This document shows, one piece after another, positions 7,706 through 16,132 of a stretch of 64,000 bases of DNA. This DNA comes from CAG-390 sp045644325. GTDB lineage: Bacteria; Bacillota; Clostridia; Oscillospirales; CAG-272. The position numbers and the translations under genes were made by a program. The notes beneath the pieces were generated by a model. The model saw only the letters and a program-made list of their open reading frames with translations, searched no databases and was not told the origin of the DNA. The stretch lies in the NCBI GenBank assembly GCA_045644325.1, contig JAZRGT010000010.1, positions 114,532 through 178,531 on the forward strand. Direction: 5' to 3'. Numbering within the stretch: the stretch's first letter is position 1; every line of letters begins with the position of its first letter.

Positions 7706-8662
7706 ATGAAATACACACAAAAGTGTGCCGTCATTGGATGCGGCAACGTAGGAGCGACCACGGCATATTCGCTTATGCTGTCAGGCTTGTTCAATGAAAT
7801 AGTTTTACTTGATATAGATAAAAAACGCGCCCAAGGAGAAGCCGAGGACATAGCACACGGAATTCCTTTCAATTCTCCGGTGGAGATATATGCGGGAAAT
7901 TACGCTGATATAGCGGACGCCGGCATCGTAATCATAACCGCGGGAGTGTCACAAAAACCCGGAGAAACGCGCATTGATCTTATACAAAGAAACACGAAGG
8001 TATTTTCTTCGATCATAAACGAGATCACAGCAACAAAGTTTGACGGTATCATCCTTGTTGTTACCAATCCCGTTGATATTCTGACCTACGTCACCATAGC
8101 GTTATCCAAATTCGATCCAAGAAGAGTGCTTGGATCGGGAACCGTGCTTGATACCGCACGGCTCAAACAGCTTATGGGCAACAAATTCGGTGTTGACGCT
8201 CGAAATATCCACACATTTATCATAGGCGAACACGGTGACAGCGAGCTCCCGGTTTGGAGCAGCGCAAATGTTTCCGGCATAGACATCGATTCCTATTGCA
8301 AGAATTTTGAATGCAACTACAACGGCTCTGCTTTTCAATCGACATTTGAAAGTGTTCGTGATGCGGCATATTCGATCATTGAAGCAAAAGGTGCGACGTA
8401 CTACGCGATAGCTGAGGCTGTAAAAAGGATCGTTACTGCGATCGTCCGTGACGAACGTACGATACTTCCGGTCTCCACCCTACTGACGGGTCAGTACGGT
8501 ATAAGCGACGTTTGTCTCGGGATACCTTGCGTTGTCGGCAAAAACGGCATAGAAGAGATCCTTGAAATTCCGCTCAATGAAAGCGAAAAGAAAAATATCA
8601 TCAGATCAGCCAATGCTCTTCAAAACGCTATTGCCACCATTGGAATGCGGGCAACGATATAA
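7706..8662 (+). CDS. ldh: L-lactate dehydrogenase
   Basis: A 318-residue NAD-dependent L-lactate dehydrogenase that reduces pyruvate to lactate and recycles NADH in fermentation. Seen: Rossmann motif VIGCGNVGATTA, VSQKPGETR with Gln in the substrate-specificity loop (malate dehydrogenases have Arg there), VTNPVDILT, GSGTVLDTARL, and the catalytic IIGEHGDSELPVWS. Translation starts directly after a perfect hairpin that contains its ribosome binding site. It ends in a terminator shared with the convergent dxs operon. Confidence 0.95.
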   Translation: MKYTQKCAVIGCGNVGATTAYSLMLSGLFNEIVLLDIDKKRAQGEAEDIAHGIPFNSPVEIYAGNYADIADAGIVIITAGVSQKPGETRIDLIQRNTKVFSSIINEITATKFDGIILVVTNPVDILTYVTIALSKFDPRRVLGSGTVLDTARLKQLMGNKFGVDARNIHTFIIGEHGDSELPVWSSANVSGIDIDSYCKNFECNYNGSAFQSTFESVRDAAYSIIEAKGATYYAIAEAVKRIVTAIVRDERTILPVSTLLTGQYGISDVCLGIPCVVGKNGIEEILEIPLNESEKKNIIRSANALQNAIATIGMRATI

Positions 8663-8700
8663 CAAAAATCAGCCGAAGCAAAAGCTTCGGCTGATTTTTG
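8663..8700. terminator. bidirectional terminator between ldh and dxs
   Basis: Perfect 17-bp stem (8663-8679 with 8684-8700) and AAAA loop; A-rich left flank and T-rich right flank make it work for both convergent genes. Confidence 0.93.
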
Positions 8701-10581
8701 TCAATACATATTCTTGATCTTATTATAAACGGAATCAACGTCAACCCCGGCGGATTGCCAAGCATCGTGCTCGCTGTCCGTCAAAGCAAAATTATCGTCT
8801 ACTGCTATAATTTCGTGATTGAGCGATTCAAAACGATCGCACTTACGGAGCTCCTGCGAAAGGTTCATTCCGAAGCCTCCCGAAAGAATCTCTTCCTCAA
8901 GGTAAACGATATTCTGAACAGTATCCGGGAGAAGCTCGGAAATCTCTTGCGCCAAGCGACCGTAAGGTTTAATATACTCACAAAGAAGAATAGAAATTTC
9001 TATCTCGTCTTCAGCAAGCATAGCAAAAGCTTCAAGCGCCGTTGACGCCATTCTACCGTGAGTTATTATCACCGTCTTAGGCGCTTCGGTCAGAGAAAAG
9101 CTGCGAACAGCAATATCATCTGCCGCTTCGTTATTATAGAAAGCAAGCTTTACAACGGGATCCTCGATCGCGTTAGGGTATCTTATCGCCACCGGTTCGG
9201 AGAGAGTCACGGCGTGACGGAGAATTCTTTCGAGTGCTTCATAAGTAGCGGGAGTGAATATCTTCATTTCGGGAACTGACGACATAAACGCTACGTCAAA
9301 AATTCCGTGATGAGTTGCTCCGTCGGATGCGTTCAATCCAGCGCGGTCAATCGCAAAAATTACGGGGAGCTTCTGAAGAGCGGCATCGTGCAATATATTA
9401 TCGTACGCTCTCTGCAAGAAGGTGGAATAAACAGCACATACGGGGATCATACCGCCCGCCGACAAGCCCGCCGCAAACGTAACGGCGTGTTCTTCTGCAA
9501 TGCCGACGTCAAAAAAACGTTCGGGAAACTGTTTTTCAAATTCGGTAAGGCCGGTTCCGCGTCCCATTGCGGCAGTTATAGCGCAAATGCGAGAGTCGTT
9601 CTTTGCAATATTGGTTAAGGTTTCGCCAAAAACCTTGGAAAATCCGCCCGCAGGCTCAGAATCCTTCGGGGATATCGAATGGAACTTATCAGGTCTTTCC
9701 TCGGCAGGAGCATAACCTCTTCCCTTTTGAGTTTTTACGTGAACGACTACGCTCTGATCGTATTTTCTCGCCTCGGTGAGCATATCCTCAAGCTCTGAGA
9801 TATCGTGACCGTTAACAGGCCCTATATAATAGAGACCGAGATTTTCAAAGTAATTTGAACCGTAAAGTATATTCTTGAGTGCCTTTTTAGCTTTTGTCAA
9901 GAAATTAACCGTGAGCTTACCGACAAAGGGGATCTTTCCAAGGAAGCTTCTTGTAGCCGCTTTTGTGCGGAAATATCCCGTACTGTTTCTGATTTTTGAA
10001 AGACTTTGAGCTAATGATCCGATATTTTTGGAAATCGACATTTCGTTCTCGTTAAGAACGATAATAAGCTTGATACCTTTGGTTCTGTCGCAGTTATTTA
10101 AAGCCTCGTGAATCATTCCGCCGGTAAACGCGCCGTCGCCGACAACGGCAACCGTGTATGCATCACTTCCGCTCAAATGCTCCGCCTCAGCTATTCCGAG
10201 CGCGGCTGATATCGAAGTAGAGCTATGCCCTGCGCCGAAGGGATCATATTCACTTTCCGACCTTTTTGTAAATCCGGAAAGTCCGCCCGGTGTTCTCAGG
10301 GTGAAAAATTCACCGCGTCTTCCGGTCACGATCTTGTGAACGTAGCTCTGATGACCGACATCCCAAACGAGCTTATCGTTCGGGGTATCAAAGACGCGAT
10401 GAAGAGCAAGCGTTAACTCGACTACGCCGAGATTAGACGCGAGATGACCGCCGCATTCGCTGACGTTCTCGATCAAAAAGTCACGGATCTCCTGAGCAAG
10501 AGCCGACGTTTCCTCGCGATTTAAAGCCTTCAGATCCTGCGGACTGTTGATCTTTTCAAGACGCTCGTAATTGTTCTGCAT
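8701..10581 (-). CDS. dxs: 1-deoxy-D-xylulose-5-phosphate synthase
   Basis: A 626-residue thiamine-diphosphate enzyme that condenses pyruvate and glyceraldehyde 3-phosphate, the first step of the MEP isoprenoid pathway. Seen: DVGHQSYVHKIVTGR, the ThDP motif GDGAFTGGMIHEALNN, the central AITAAMGRGTGL and DVGIAEEHAVTFAAGL, and the C-terminal transketolase-like domain. It is the last gene of an operon behind the copper chaperone (3-base gap) and copper ATPase. In most Clostridia dxs lies between ispA and tlyA; here those two genes overlap and dxs is absent from that place. Confidence 0.97.
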   Translation of the reverse strand: MQNNYERLEKINSPQDLKALNREETSALAQEIRDFLIENVSECGGHLASNLGVVELTLALHRVFDTPNDKLVWDVGHQSYVHKIVTGRRGEFFTLRTPGGLSGFTKRSESEYDPFGAGHSSTSISAALGIAEAEHLSGSDAYTVAVVGDGAFTGGMIHEALNNCDRTKGIKLIIVLNENEMSISKNIGSLAQSLSKIRNSTGYFRTKAATRSFLGKIPFVGKLTVNFLTKAKKALKNILYGSNYFENLGLYYIGPVNGHDISELEDMLTEARKYDQSVVVHVKTQKGRGYAPAEERPDKFHSISPKDSEPAGGFSKVFGETLTNIAKNDSRICAITAAMGRGTGLTEFEKQFPERFFDVGIAEEHAVTFAAGLSAGGMIPVCAVYSTFLQRAYDNILHDAALQKLPVIFAIDRAGLNASDGATHHGIFDVAFMSSVPEMKIFTPATYEALERILRHAVTLSEPVAIRYPNAIEDPVVKLAFYNNEAADDIAVRSFSLTEAPKTVIITHGRMASTALEAFAMLAEDEIEISILLCEYIKPYGRLAQEISELLPDTVQNIVYLEEEILSGGFGMNLSQELRKCDRFESLNHEIIAVDDNFALTDSEHDAWQSAGVDVDSVYNKIKNMY

Positions 10582-10584
10582 AAC

Positions 10585-10770
10585 TTACTGTTCAACGTCA
10601 AATCCGAGATCGTCCAGAATATCAGTGACCTTCGAAGCAATCTCCTCTGCTACGGTAACGGTCTTGGTGCTTAACTCAACGACAGCTTCGATTCCTTCAT
10701 CAGTCAAAGCCTTGGTAATTCTTTTGACGCAAATATTGCACATCATTCCGGGTACTTTAAGAGTTTTCAT
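10585..10770 (-). CDS. copZ: heavy-metal-associated domain protein, CopZ-like copper chaperone
   Basis: A 61-residue single HMA (ferredoxin-like) domain with the metal motif GMMCNICVKRI near residues 8-18; the CxxC pair binds Cu(I) in this family and hands it to the P-type ATPase. GGAGAATT precedes the ATG at 10770. It lies 14 bases after copA and 3 bases before dxs. The polypeptide is slightly shorter than typical CopZ but complete. Specificity for copper is inferred from family and neighbour. Confidence 0.85.
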   Translation of the reverse strand: MKTLKVPGMMCNICVKRITKALTDEGIEAVVELSTKTVTVAEEIASKVTDILDDLGFDVEQ

Positions 10771-10784
10771 TATAATTCTCCTTT

Positions 10785-13031
10785 TCAGTCTATTTTCTTT
10801 TTTGATAAGCTTAAAGCGTTGGTAACTACAAACAAAGAGCTGAGGCTCATTGCGATCGAACCGATCATAGGCGTCAGCGTGAGTCCCCAAACGGGATAGA
10901 GCAAACCGGCGGCGATCGGAATTGCAAGAACATTGTAGCAAAACGCCCAGAATAGATTTTGTTTGATATTTTTAATGGTGTGTTTTCCGAGCTTTATAGC
11001 TCTGCAAACGTCCTCGGGATCGTCCTTCATCAAGATAACCTGAGCCGAGTCGATTGCGATATCGCTTCCGTTTCCGATAGCGACTCCTATATCAGCTGAA
11101 GTGAGTGCGGGAGCATCGTTTATGCCGTCCCCGACCATCATAACGCATTTTCCCTCCTGCTTGATTCCATTGACCACCTCTGCCTTTCCAATCGGTAGGA
11201 CCTCAGCATATACCTTATCAAATCCCGCCTCGGCAGCAATCGAATCGGCAACCGAAAAATTGTCGCCTGTCAGGAGGATGGTTTCAATATTCAAGGATTT
11301 AAGGATCGCGACAGCATTCTTCGCAGATGCCTTTATAGTATCGGAAACGGTTACAAAGCCGATTGCTTTTCCGTTTACCGCGACAAAGATCAAGGTCTTG
11401 CCCGCGTTGGCTGAAGCGGAGGAACGATCGAGGTATTCGTCGATCTTGATCTTATTTTCGGACATCAGACGCTGATTTCCCGCCAGGACCTCTCCGATTC
11501 CTTCAACTTGCCCCTTGAGTCCCATTCCGTTGAAATTTTCAAGATTTGTTACGTTATAGGTTACGGAACCTTCAGAAGCGGAATAAGCATCGGTGACAGC
11601 GCGTGCGATTGGGTGGTTCGAAAGGCTTTCCAGAGAGCCGAGGATTGAAAGAAGCTGTGTTTCGTCGTAATCATTTGAAACTACGTCGGAAAGTTTCATC
11701 TTCCCCTCTGTCACGGTTCCCGTTTTATCAAATATTACAACGTCGACCCGGTGAAGAGTTTCGAGGGCTTCTCCACTTCGAATAAGAATTCCGCGTGTTG
11801 CACCGGCGCCCGTTCCCACCATAATAGCAGTTGGAGTTGCAAGTCCCATAGCACACGGACAAGCGATGACGAGTACTGAGGTGAATATCTTCAGAGCAAA
11901 TCCTATACCCTCGCCCGAGATCAGCCATATTATTCCCATAAGAACGGAAATTGCCATAACTATAGGCACAAAAACGCCGGCTACCTTATCTGCGACCTTT
12001 GATATCGGTGCCTTTTTACCTTGAGCGTCCTCTACAAGCTTGATTATCTTGGCAAGCATTGTTTCGCCACCGACGTTTGTGACCTTTGCGTACAGCGCGC
12101 CGCTCAAAAGCAAGCTTCCGCCAATCAGCGAAGAACCGCTCTCCTTATCGATCGGTATGCTTTCACCCGTAAGCATCGATTCATCGGCGCTGCCGAACCC
12201 CTCAATTACTATAGCATCGAGAGGAATATGCTCGCCCGCTCTGATGAGGATAACATCACCTATAGTAACGCTTGAGGTTGAAACCGATTTGATCGCGCCG
12301 TCAACGAAGAGGTTGGTGTGATCGGGTGCAAGTTTTGCCAAGCCCATAAGCGCAGACTTTGTTTTATTCTCGCTTCTCGATTCCATATATTTTCCGACTG
12401 AAACCAACGCTACAACAACCGCAGATGATTCGTAATATAAGCTGTGAACAAGCACGGGCTTTGCTTCAAGCATAAAAGTAAGAACCAGGCTGTATGCCAA
12501 TGAAGCCACAGAACTTATCGCAACGAGTGTATTCATATTCGGATTTCCTCGGAAAAGCGAGGTAAGACCGCTTATATAATAATGCTTACCTAAAATAATG
12601 ATCGGCAATACGAGCAAAAACTGCAGTAAAGCAAAATTCTGCGGGTTCGCGTGTGAATCAACGATAGTCGGAAGAGGCATTCCGAACATATGCCCCATAG
12701 AAACCAACATTAAAAGCGCCGCAAATGCTACCGAAATAATCAAAGATATCAGTTTTTCTTTTTCTTCTTTGCTCTTGCCGGGATCAACGCTGTCGGTGGA
12801 TGCCGTAGTGTTTGATTCAACGTGCAGAAACGCGCCGAAGCCGGCTTTGTTCACCTTATCGCAGATCATCTGCTCGGTAGTCTGACTTTCGTCATACGTT
12901 ATCGTAAGCCTTGCCATAGTCAGATTGACGTTGCTTTCGCTGACACCGGGGAGCTTTCGTGTAACGCGCTCAACTGCAGACGAACAGGCGGCACAATGCA
13001 TACCGGTTATATCATAAATTTCTGTTTTCAA
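10785..13031 (-). CDS. copA: Cu(+)-exporting P1B-type ATPase
   Basis: A 748-residue copper-transporting ATPase. One N-terminal HMA domain with GMHCAACS (Cys13, Cys16), then eight predicted membrane helices, the actuator TGES motif, the membrane CPC motif in ACPCAMGLATP, the phosphorylated DKTGTVTEG, SNHPIARAV (HP motif) in the nucleotide-binding domain, GDGINDAPALTSADIG, and the C-terminal YN and MSLSS helices typical of P1B-1 Cu(I) pumps. It exports Cu(I) from the cytoplasm. No CopY or CsoR gene or clear operator is adjacent. Confidence 0.95.
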   Translation of the reverse strand: MKTEIYDITGMHCAACSSAVERVTRKLPGVSESNVNLTMARLTITYDESQTTEQMICDKVNKAGFGAFLHVESNTTASTDSVDPGKSKEEKEKLISLIISVAFAALLMLVSMGHMFGMPLPTIVDSHANPQNFALLQFLLVLPIIILGKHYYISGLTSLFRGNPNMNTLVAISSVASLAYSLVLTFMLEAKPVLVHSLYYESSAVVVALVSVGKYMESRSENKTKSALMGLAKLAPDHTNLFVDGAIKSVSTSSVTIGDVILIRAGEHIPLDAIVIEGFGSADESMLTGESIPIDKESGSSLIGGSLLLSGALYAKVTNVGGETMLAKIIKLVEDAQGKKAPISKVADKVAGVFVPIVMAISVLMGIIWLISGEGIGFALKIFTSVLVIACPCAMGLATPTAIMVGTGAGATRGILIRSGEALETLHRVDVVIFDKTGTVTEGKMKLSDVVSNDYDETQLLSILGSLESLSNHPIARAVTDAYSASEGSVTYNVTNLENFNGMGLKGQVEGIGEVLAGNQRLMSENKIKIDEYLDRSSASANAGKTLIFVAVNGKAIGFVTVSDTIKASAKNAVAILKSLNIETILLTGDNFSVADSIAAEAGFDKVYAEVLPIGKAEVVNGIKQEGKCVMMVGDGINDAPALTSADIGVAIGNGSDIAIDSAQVILMKDDPEDVCRAIKLGKHTIKNIKQNLFWAFCYNVLAIPIAAGLLYPVWGLTLTPMIGSIAMSLSSLFVVTNALSLSKKKID

Positions 13032-13049
13032 TTTTTTCTCCTAAAGAGG

Positions 13050-13790
13050 TTATTCAAAGAAGGATAATTTCATATCAAACGAGGATTTGCCGTCTGATTT
13101 CTTTCCCGTGAAATACAGTGTCCTATTTGATTGAGCCTTTGAAATATCAACAGTATCGCGCTCTCTCAATTCGTAATTAAACCAAACGTCAAGGCGTTTC
13201 AGATCAGAAAGCATCGCACGCTCATCCGCTGACATAGCATCATAAACGAGATCACCGTATTTAGTGTTGTTGACGTGACCGATGCCATCCGTCATACTTG
13301 GTCTTACAGTACGGTTTTCAACGGACTTAAACTCTGCATCCGTTTTCATTTTACGCTCCAAAAACCCGAGCACAGGCGCGCCGCAATCGAGATTTACGAC
13401 AGATAGCTTATCCTTGTTAAGACAAAGTCTTCTGGTTTCGGTTTCAAAAAGAGTAGATATCGTCGCGCCTACAGCAGCGATTTCACCATGCTCATCTTCA
13501 AATACGAAATCTCTTCGAAACGATGGGGCTCTTCCGCCTGCGTGCCACGTTCTGCCCGTCAGCTTGTCCGTGGGAAGAAGCTTTCTTTTCAGTTCAATAG
13601 AGGTAGATAAAAGTACCCAAGATATGCCGTGTCGTTCCATAAGGAACTTTTCACCGATCTGCAAAGCGTCAAGGTGCTCCTCGATAACAGACATTATCAT
13701 TCTCTGGTAAGAAGATGGGGTAAAATTCCCATCCGAATTGTACATTGAAATATCTATATGAATAGGATGCTCCATAAGCTTTTCGTCCAT
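13050..13790 (-). CDS. acyl-ACP thioesterase
   Basis: A 246-residue double-hotdog acyl-ACP thioesterase of the FatA/FatB family found in Clostridia, releasing free fatty acids from acyl carrier protein. The second hotdog domain carries SMTDGIGHVNNTKYGDLVYD, matching the catalytic Asp/Asn-His motif. The start at 13790 is preceded by GAGGAGG; an in-frame ATG nine codons upstream lies over the promoter region and was rejected. It is the first gene of the operon with copA, copZ and dxs. Confidence 0.88.
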   Translation of the reverse strand: MDEKLMEHPIHIDISMYNSDGNFTPSSYQRMIMSVIEEHLDALQIGEKFLMERHGISWVLLSTSIELKRKLLPTDKLTGRTWHAGGRAPSFRRDFVFEDEHGEIAAVGATISTLFETETRRLCLNKDKLSVVNLDCGAPVLGFLERKMKTDAEFKSVENRTVRPSMTDGIGHVNNTKYGDLVYDAMSADERAMLSDLKRLDVWFNYELRERDTVDISKAQSNRTLYFTGKKSDGKSSFDMKLSFFE

Positions 13791-13821
13791 TTTCTGCCTC
13801 CTCAAATAAAATTCCATTATA

Positions 13822-13850
13822 ATTATACAACATTTTTCTCAAAAAATCAA
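13822..13850 (-). promoter_or_regulatory. promoter of the thioesterase-copA-copZ-dxs operon
   Basis: Minus strand TTGATT (13850-13845), 17-base spacer, TATAAT (13827-13822), 32 bases before the thioesterase start. Confidence 0.8.
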
Positions 13851-13870
13851 GCAAGAGTGGCTAAAGCCTA

Positions 13871-13898
13871 TTGAATTTATATTAAAATTGTTATATAA
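13871..13898 (+). promoter_or_regulatory. promoter of the HAD phosphatase-sulfatase unit
   Basis: TTGAAT (13871-13876), 16-base spacer and TATAAT (13893-13898), 33 bases before the GTG start. Divergent from the thioesterase promoter. Confidence 0.65.
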
Positions 13899-13931
13899 TA
13901 ATATTAATTAATTTTCAAAGAGGATTTTCTT

Positions 13932-14597
13932 GTGATAAAGCTCTGTATTTTTGACCTTGACGGCACTGTCGTCAATTCTTTAAGCTCGATTGCATACTTT
14001 GCTAATCAAACTCTTGAGAAATTTGGTTTTGAACCATTCCCCACAGATGATTACAGACATCTCGCGGGCGGCGGTGCGAGAAAGCTTATGACAAATCTGA
14101 TAAATGCCAGAGGAGCAGATATTTCTCTTCTTGACGATATGGTGTCAGATTGGCTCATACGATACGAGAACAACGCTTTCTATCTTACGGAGATCTACGA
14201 TGGGATCATCGATATGCTGAAATCTCTCAAAGCCCTTGGAGTAAAGACCGCAATCGTTACCAACAAAAGCGAGCGAGTTGCCAAGCAGATCATTGAAGGC
14301 GCATTTGGCAAGCCCGGCGAACTGATAGATATATCAATTTCCGAACACCCCCAAATGGTATTGAAGCCTGCGCCCGATGAATTGCTGAAAGTAGGAAAGC
14401 ATTTCGGTATTGATATGACAGAAGCTCTCTATATAGGCGATCACGGCATTGATATGCAAACGGGAAAGAACGCCCACGCGACAGCTTGCGGCGTAACCTG
14501 GGGCTTCCATACGGCAGAGGAGCTTCGAGCAAGCGGTGCAGATATCATCGTTGACACGCCCGAGCAGATTGTAAATTATATTAATAAATCAAAATAA
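13932..14597 (+). CDS. HAD-superfamily phosphatase, phosphoglycolate phosphatase-like
   Basis: A 221-residue HAD hydrolase, subfamily IA. Motif I FDLDGTVVNS (residues 8-17) gives the nucleophile Asp; motif II TNKS and motif III Lys are near 117-150; motif IV GDHGIDMQTGKNA gives the metal-binding Asp. The helical cap lies between residues 15 and 85. Gph and PpaX-like enzymes are the nearest family, but substrate cannot be told from sequence. The start codon is GTG with AGAGG upstream. The sulfatase gene follows after 19 bases. Confidence 0.88.
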   Translation: MIKLCIFDLDGTVVNSLSSIAYFANQTLEKFGFEPFPTDDYRHLAGGGARKLMTNLINARGADISLLDDMVSDWLIRYENNAFYLTEIYDGIIDMLKSLKALGVKTAIVTNKSERVAKQIIEGAFGKPGELIDISISEHPQMVLKPAPDELLKVGKHFGIDMTEALYIGDHGIDMQTGKNAHATACGVTWGFHTAEELRASGADIIVDTPEQIVNYINKSK

Positions 14598-14616
14598 CAA
14601 TTCAAGGAGAACAGCA

Positions 14617-16068
14617 ATGAAACGCAAAAACGTTTTGATGATCTTCACCGATCAACAAAGAGCGGATACCATACATGCGCTCGGCAACGAGAATATCGTT
14701 ACCCCAGCGCTTGACGGTATAGCAAACGAAGCGGTTGTTTTTGACCGCTGCTACACGCCTTCTCCGGTATGCGTTCCAGCAAGACTTTGTATGAAGGCGG
14801 GACAGTACTGTGCAAGAACGGGTAACAATAACAACAACCCGAATATTGCTTATGACGGCGAAGGTTTTTACAAGCGCTTTACCGATGCGGGATACAACAC
14901 CTGCGCTATCGGTAAAATGCATAATTCCCCCGTTCTTTACGACGGTATGGGATTCAGAAAAAGAATCACTCAGGAGGAGCTTTCACATCCTGATGACGAT
15001 TATACTAAATTTATAATCAACTCACCTTATAAGAATGTATTTGACTATATGGGACAGAGATCGGATATGTACTACATTCCTCAGATCTCTCAGCTTCCCG
15101 CCGAATTCCATCCCACTCAGTGGATAGGTGACAACTGCGTTGACTTTATCAAGAGTGCAAACACAGACGAAGAGCCGATCTTCCTCGTAGCGTCCTTTAT
15201 TCATCCTCATCCTCCGTTTGCACCGCCCGCGCCTTGGAACAAGATGTACCGCAAGAACGTGCGAGATCCTTTCCTCCCCGATGATCCCGATTCTTATGAG
15301 GATATGCTTCGAAACAAGTATACCTGCGATGCACTCGGCATCTCACCGAGACGCCTTGAGCTGCTTAATCAGTATTATTACGCTTGTATTTCCTTCGTTG
15401 ACTACCAGATCGGCAGAATAGTTGCAGAGCTCAAGGCAAAGGGAATCTATGACGATACCGTCATTATGTTCTCCTCCGACCACGGAGATATGATGGGCGA
15501 CTACGGATCTATGGGTAAGCGCACTATGCTTGACGCTGCGGCGAGAATCCCTTTCCTGCTCAAGATACCCGGCAAGGATCATGAGATCAGACGCGATCCC
15601 GCATCTCTCGTTGACGTTGCTCCCACGCTTCTTGCCGCTTGCGGAATCGACTTTGATCCCGCTGACTTTGACGGTGTGAACCTTATGACCGATTCTCACG
15701 AGCTTGTTTACTCGCAATATGGAAACGGAACTCTCGGTATCTATATGGTCGCTTCGGGCGCGGACAAGCTCGTTTATTCCGCTGTCGGTGACAGATACTT
15801 CTATTTCGACTCCTTCCCCGATGCAGTTGACAAGTACGACGAAAGCAACGAGCGTGTTGTTTATCTCAAGCAGAAGCTTGATGAATACATTGCAAGCGAC
15901 GTTTGCACCGAGATCGAAACCGAGCCCAAGGTAAGCCCCGCAAGACAAGCTAAATATTCCTTCTATCCGCCCCTCAACGATCACATCAGAAGGGCTGACG
16001 AAGAGAGAGGCAGAATGCCCGAGGGTTATGATATCGTAATTGGTTCAAAGCAGACCGATTTCTGGTAA
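14617..16068 (+). CDS. sulfatase (arylsulfatase/alkaline phosphatase superfamily), Cys-type
   Basis: A 483-residue type I sulfatase without signal peptide, so probably cytoplasmic. Seen: the metal-binding FTDQQRADT near residues 10-18, the formylglycine signature SPVCVPARLC with Cys52 (converted to formylglycine) and Arg56, GKMHN, and the C-terminal SSDHGDMMGDYG metal site. Activity needs an anaerobic sulfatase-maturating radical-SAM enzyme, which is not in the window. Likely substrate is a sulfated glycan fragment or sulfate ester (inference). Co-transcribed with the HAD gene; ends in a bidirectional terminator. Confidence 0.93.
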   Translation: MKRKNVLMIFTDQQRADTIHALGNENIVTPALDGIANEAVVFDRCYTPSPVCVPARLCMKAGQYCARTGNNNNNPNIAYDGEGFYKRFTDAGYNTCAIGKMHNSPVLYDGMGFRKRITQEELSHPDDDYTKFIINSPYKNVFDYMGQRSDMYYIPQISQLPAEFHPTQWIGDNCVDFIKSANTDEEPIFLVASFIHPHPPFAPPAPWNKMYRKNVRDPFLPDDPDSYEDMLRNKYTCDALGISPRRLELLNQYYYACISFVDYQIGRIVAELKAKGIYDDTVIMFSSDHGDMMGDYGSMGKRTMLDAAARIPFLLKIPGKDHEIRRDPASLVDVAPTLLAACGIDFDPADFDGVNLMTDSHELVYSQYGNGTLGIYMVASGADKLVYSAVGDRYFYFDSFPDAVDKYDESNERVVYLKQKLDEYIASDVCTEIETEPKVSPARQAKYSFYPPLNDHIRRADEERGRMPEGYDIVIGSKQTDFW

Positions 16069-16085
16069 GCCGTCTAATCTAACAT

Positions 16086-16124
16086 AAAAAACTACCGACA
16101 GAGCTATCTGTCGGTAGTTTTCTT
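16086..16124. terminator. bidirectional terminator between sulfatase and fhs
   Basis: AAACTACCGACAGA pairs with TCTGTCGGTAGTTT across the loop GCTA, flanked by A-rich and T-rich tracts. Confidence 0.92.
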
Positions 16125-16132
16125 TATATAAA

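Noticed and set aside
13791..13931. CopY or CsoR operator in the copper operon promoter
   Set aside because: No TACA..TGTA-type cop box or GC-rich CsoR palindrome was seen around the promoter.
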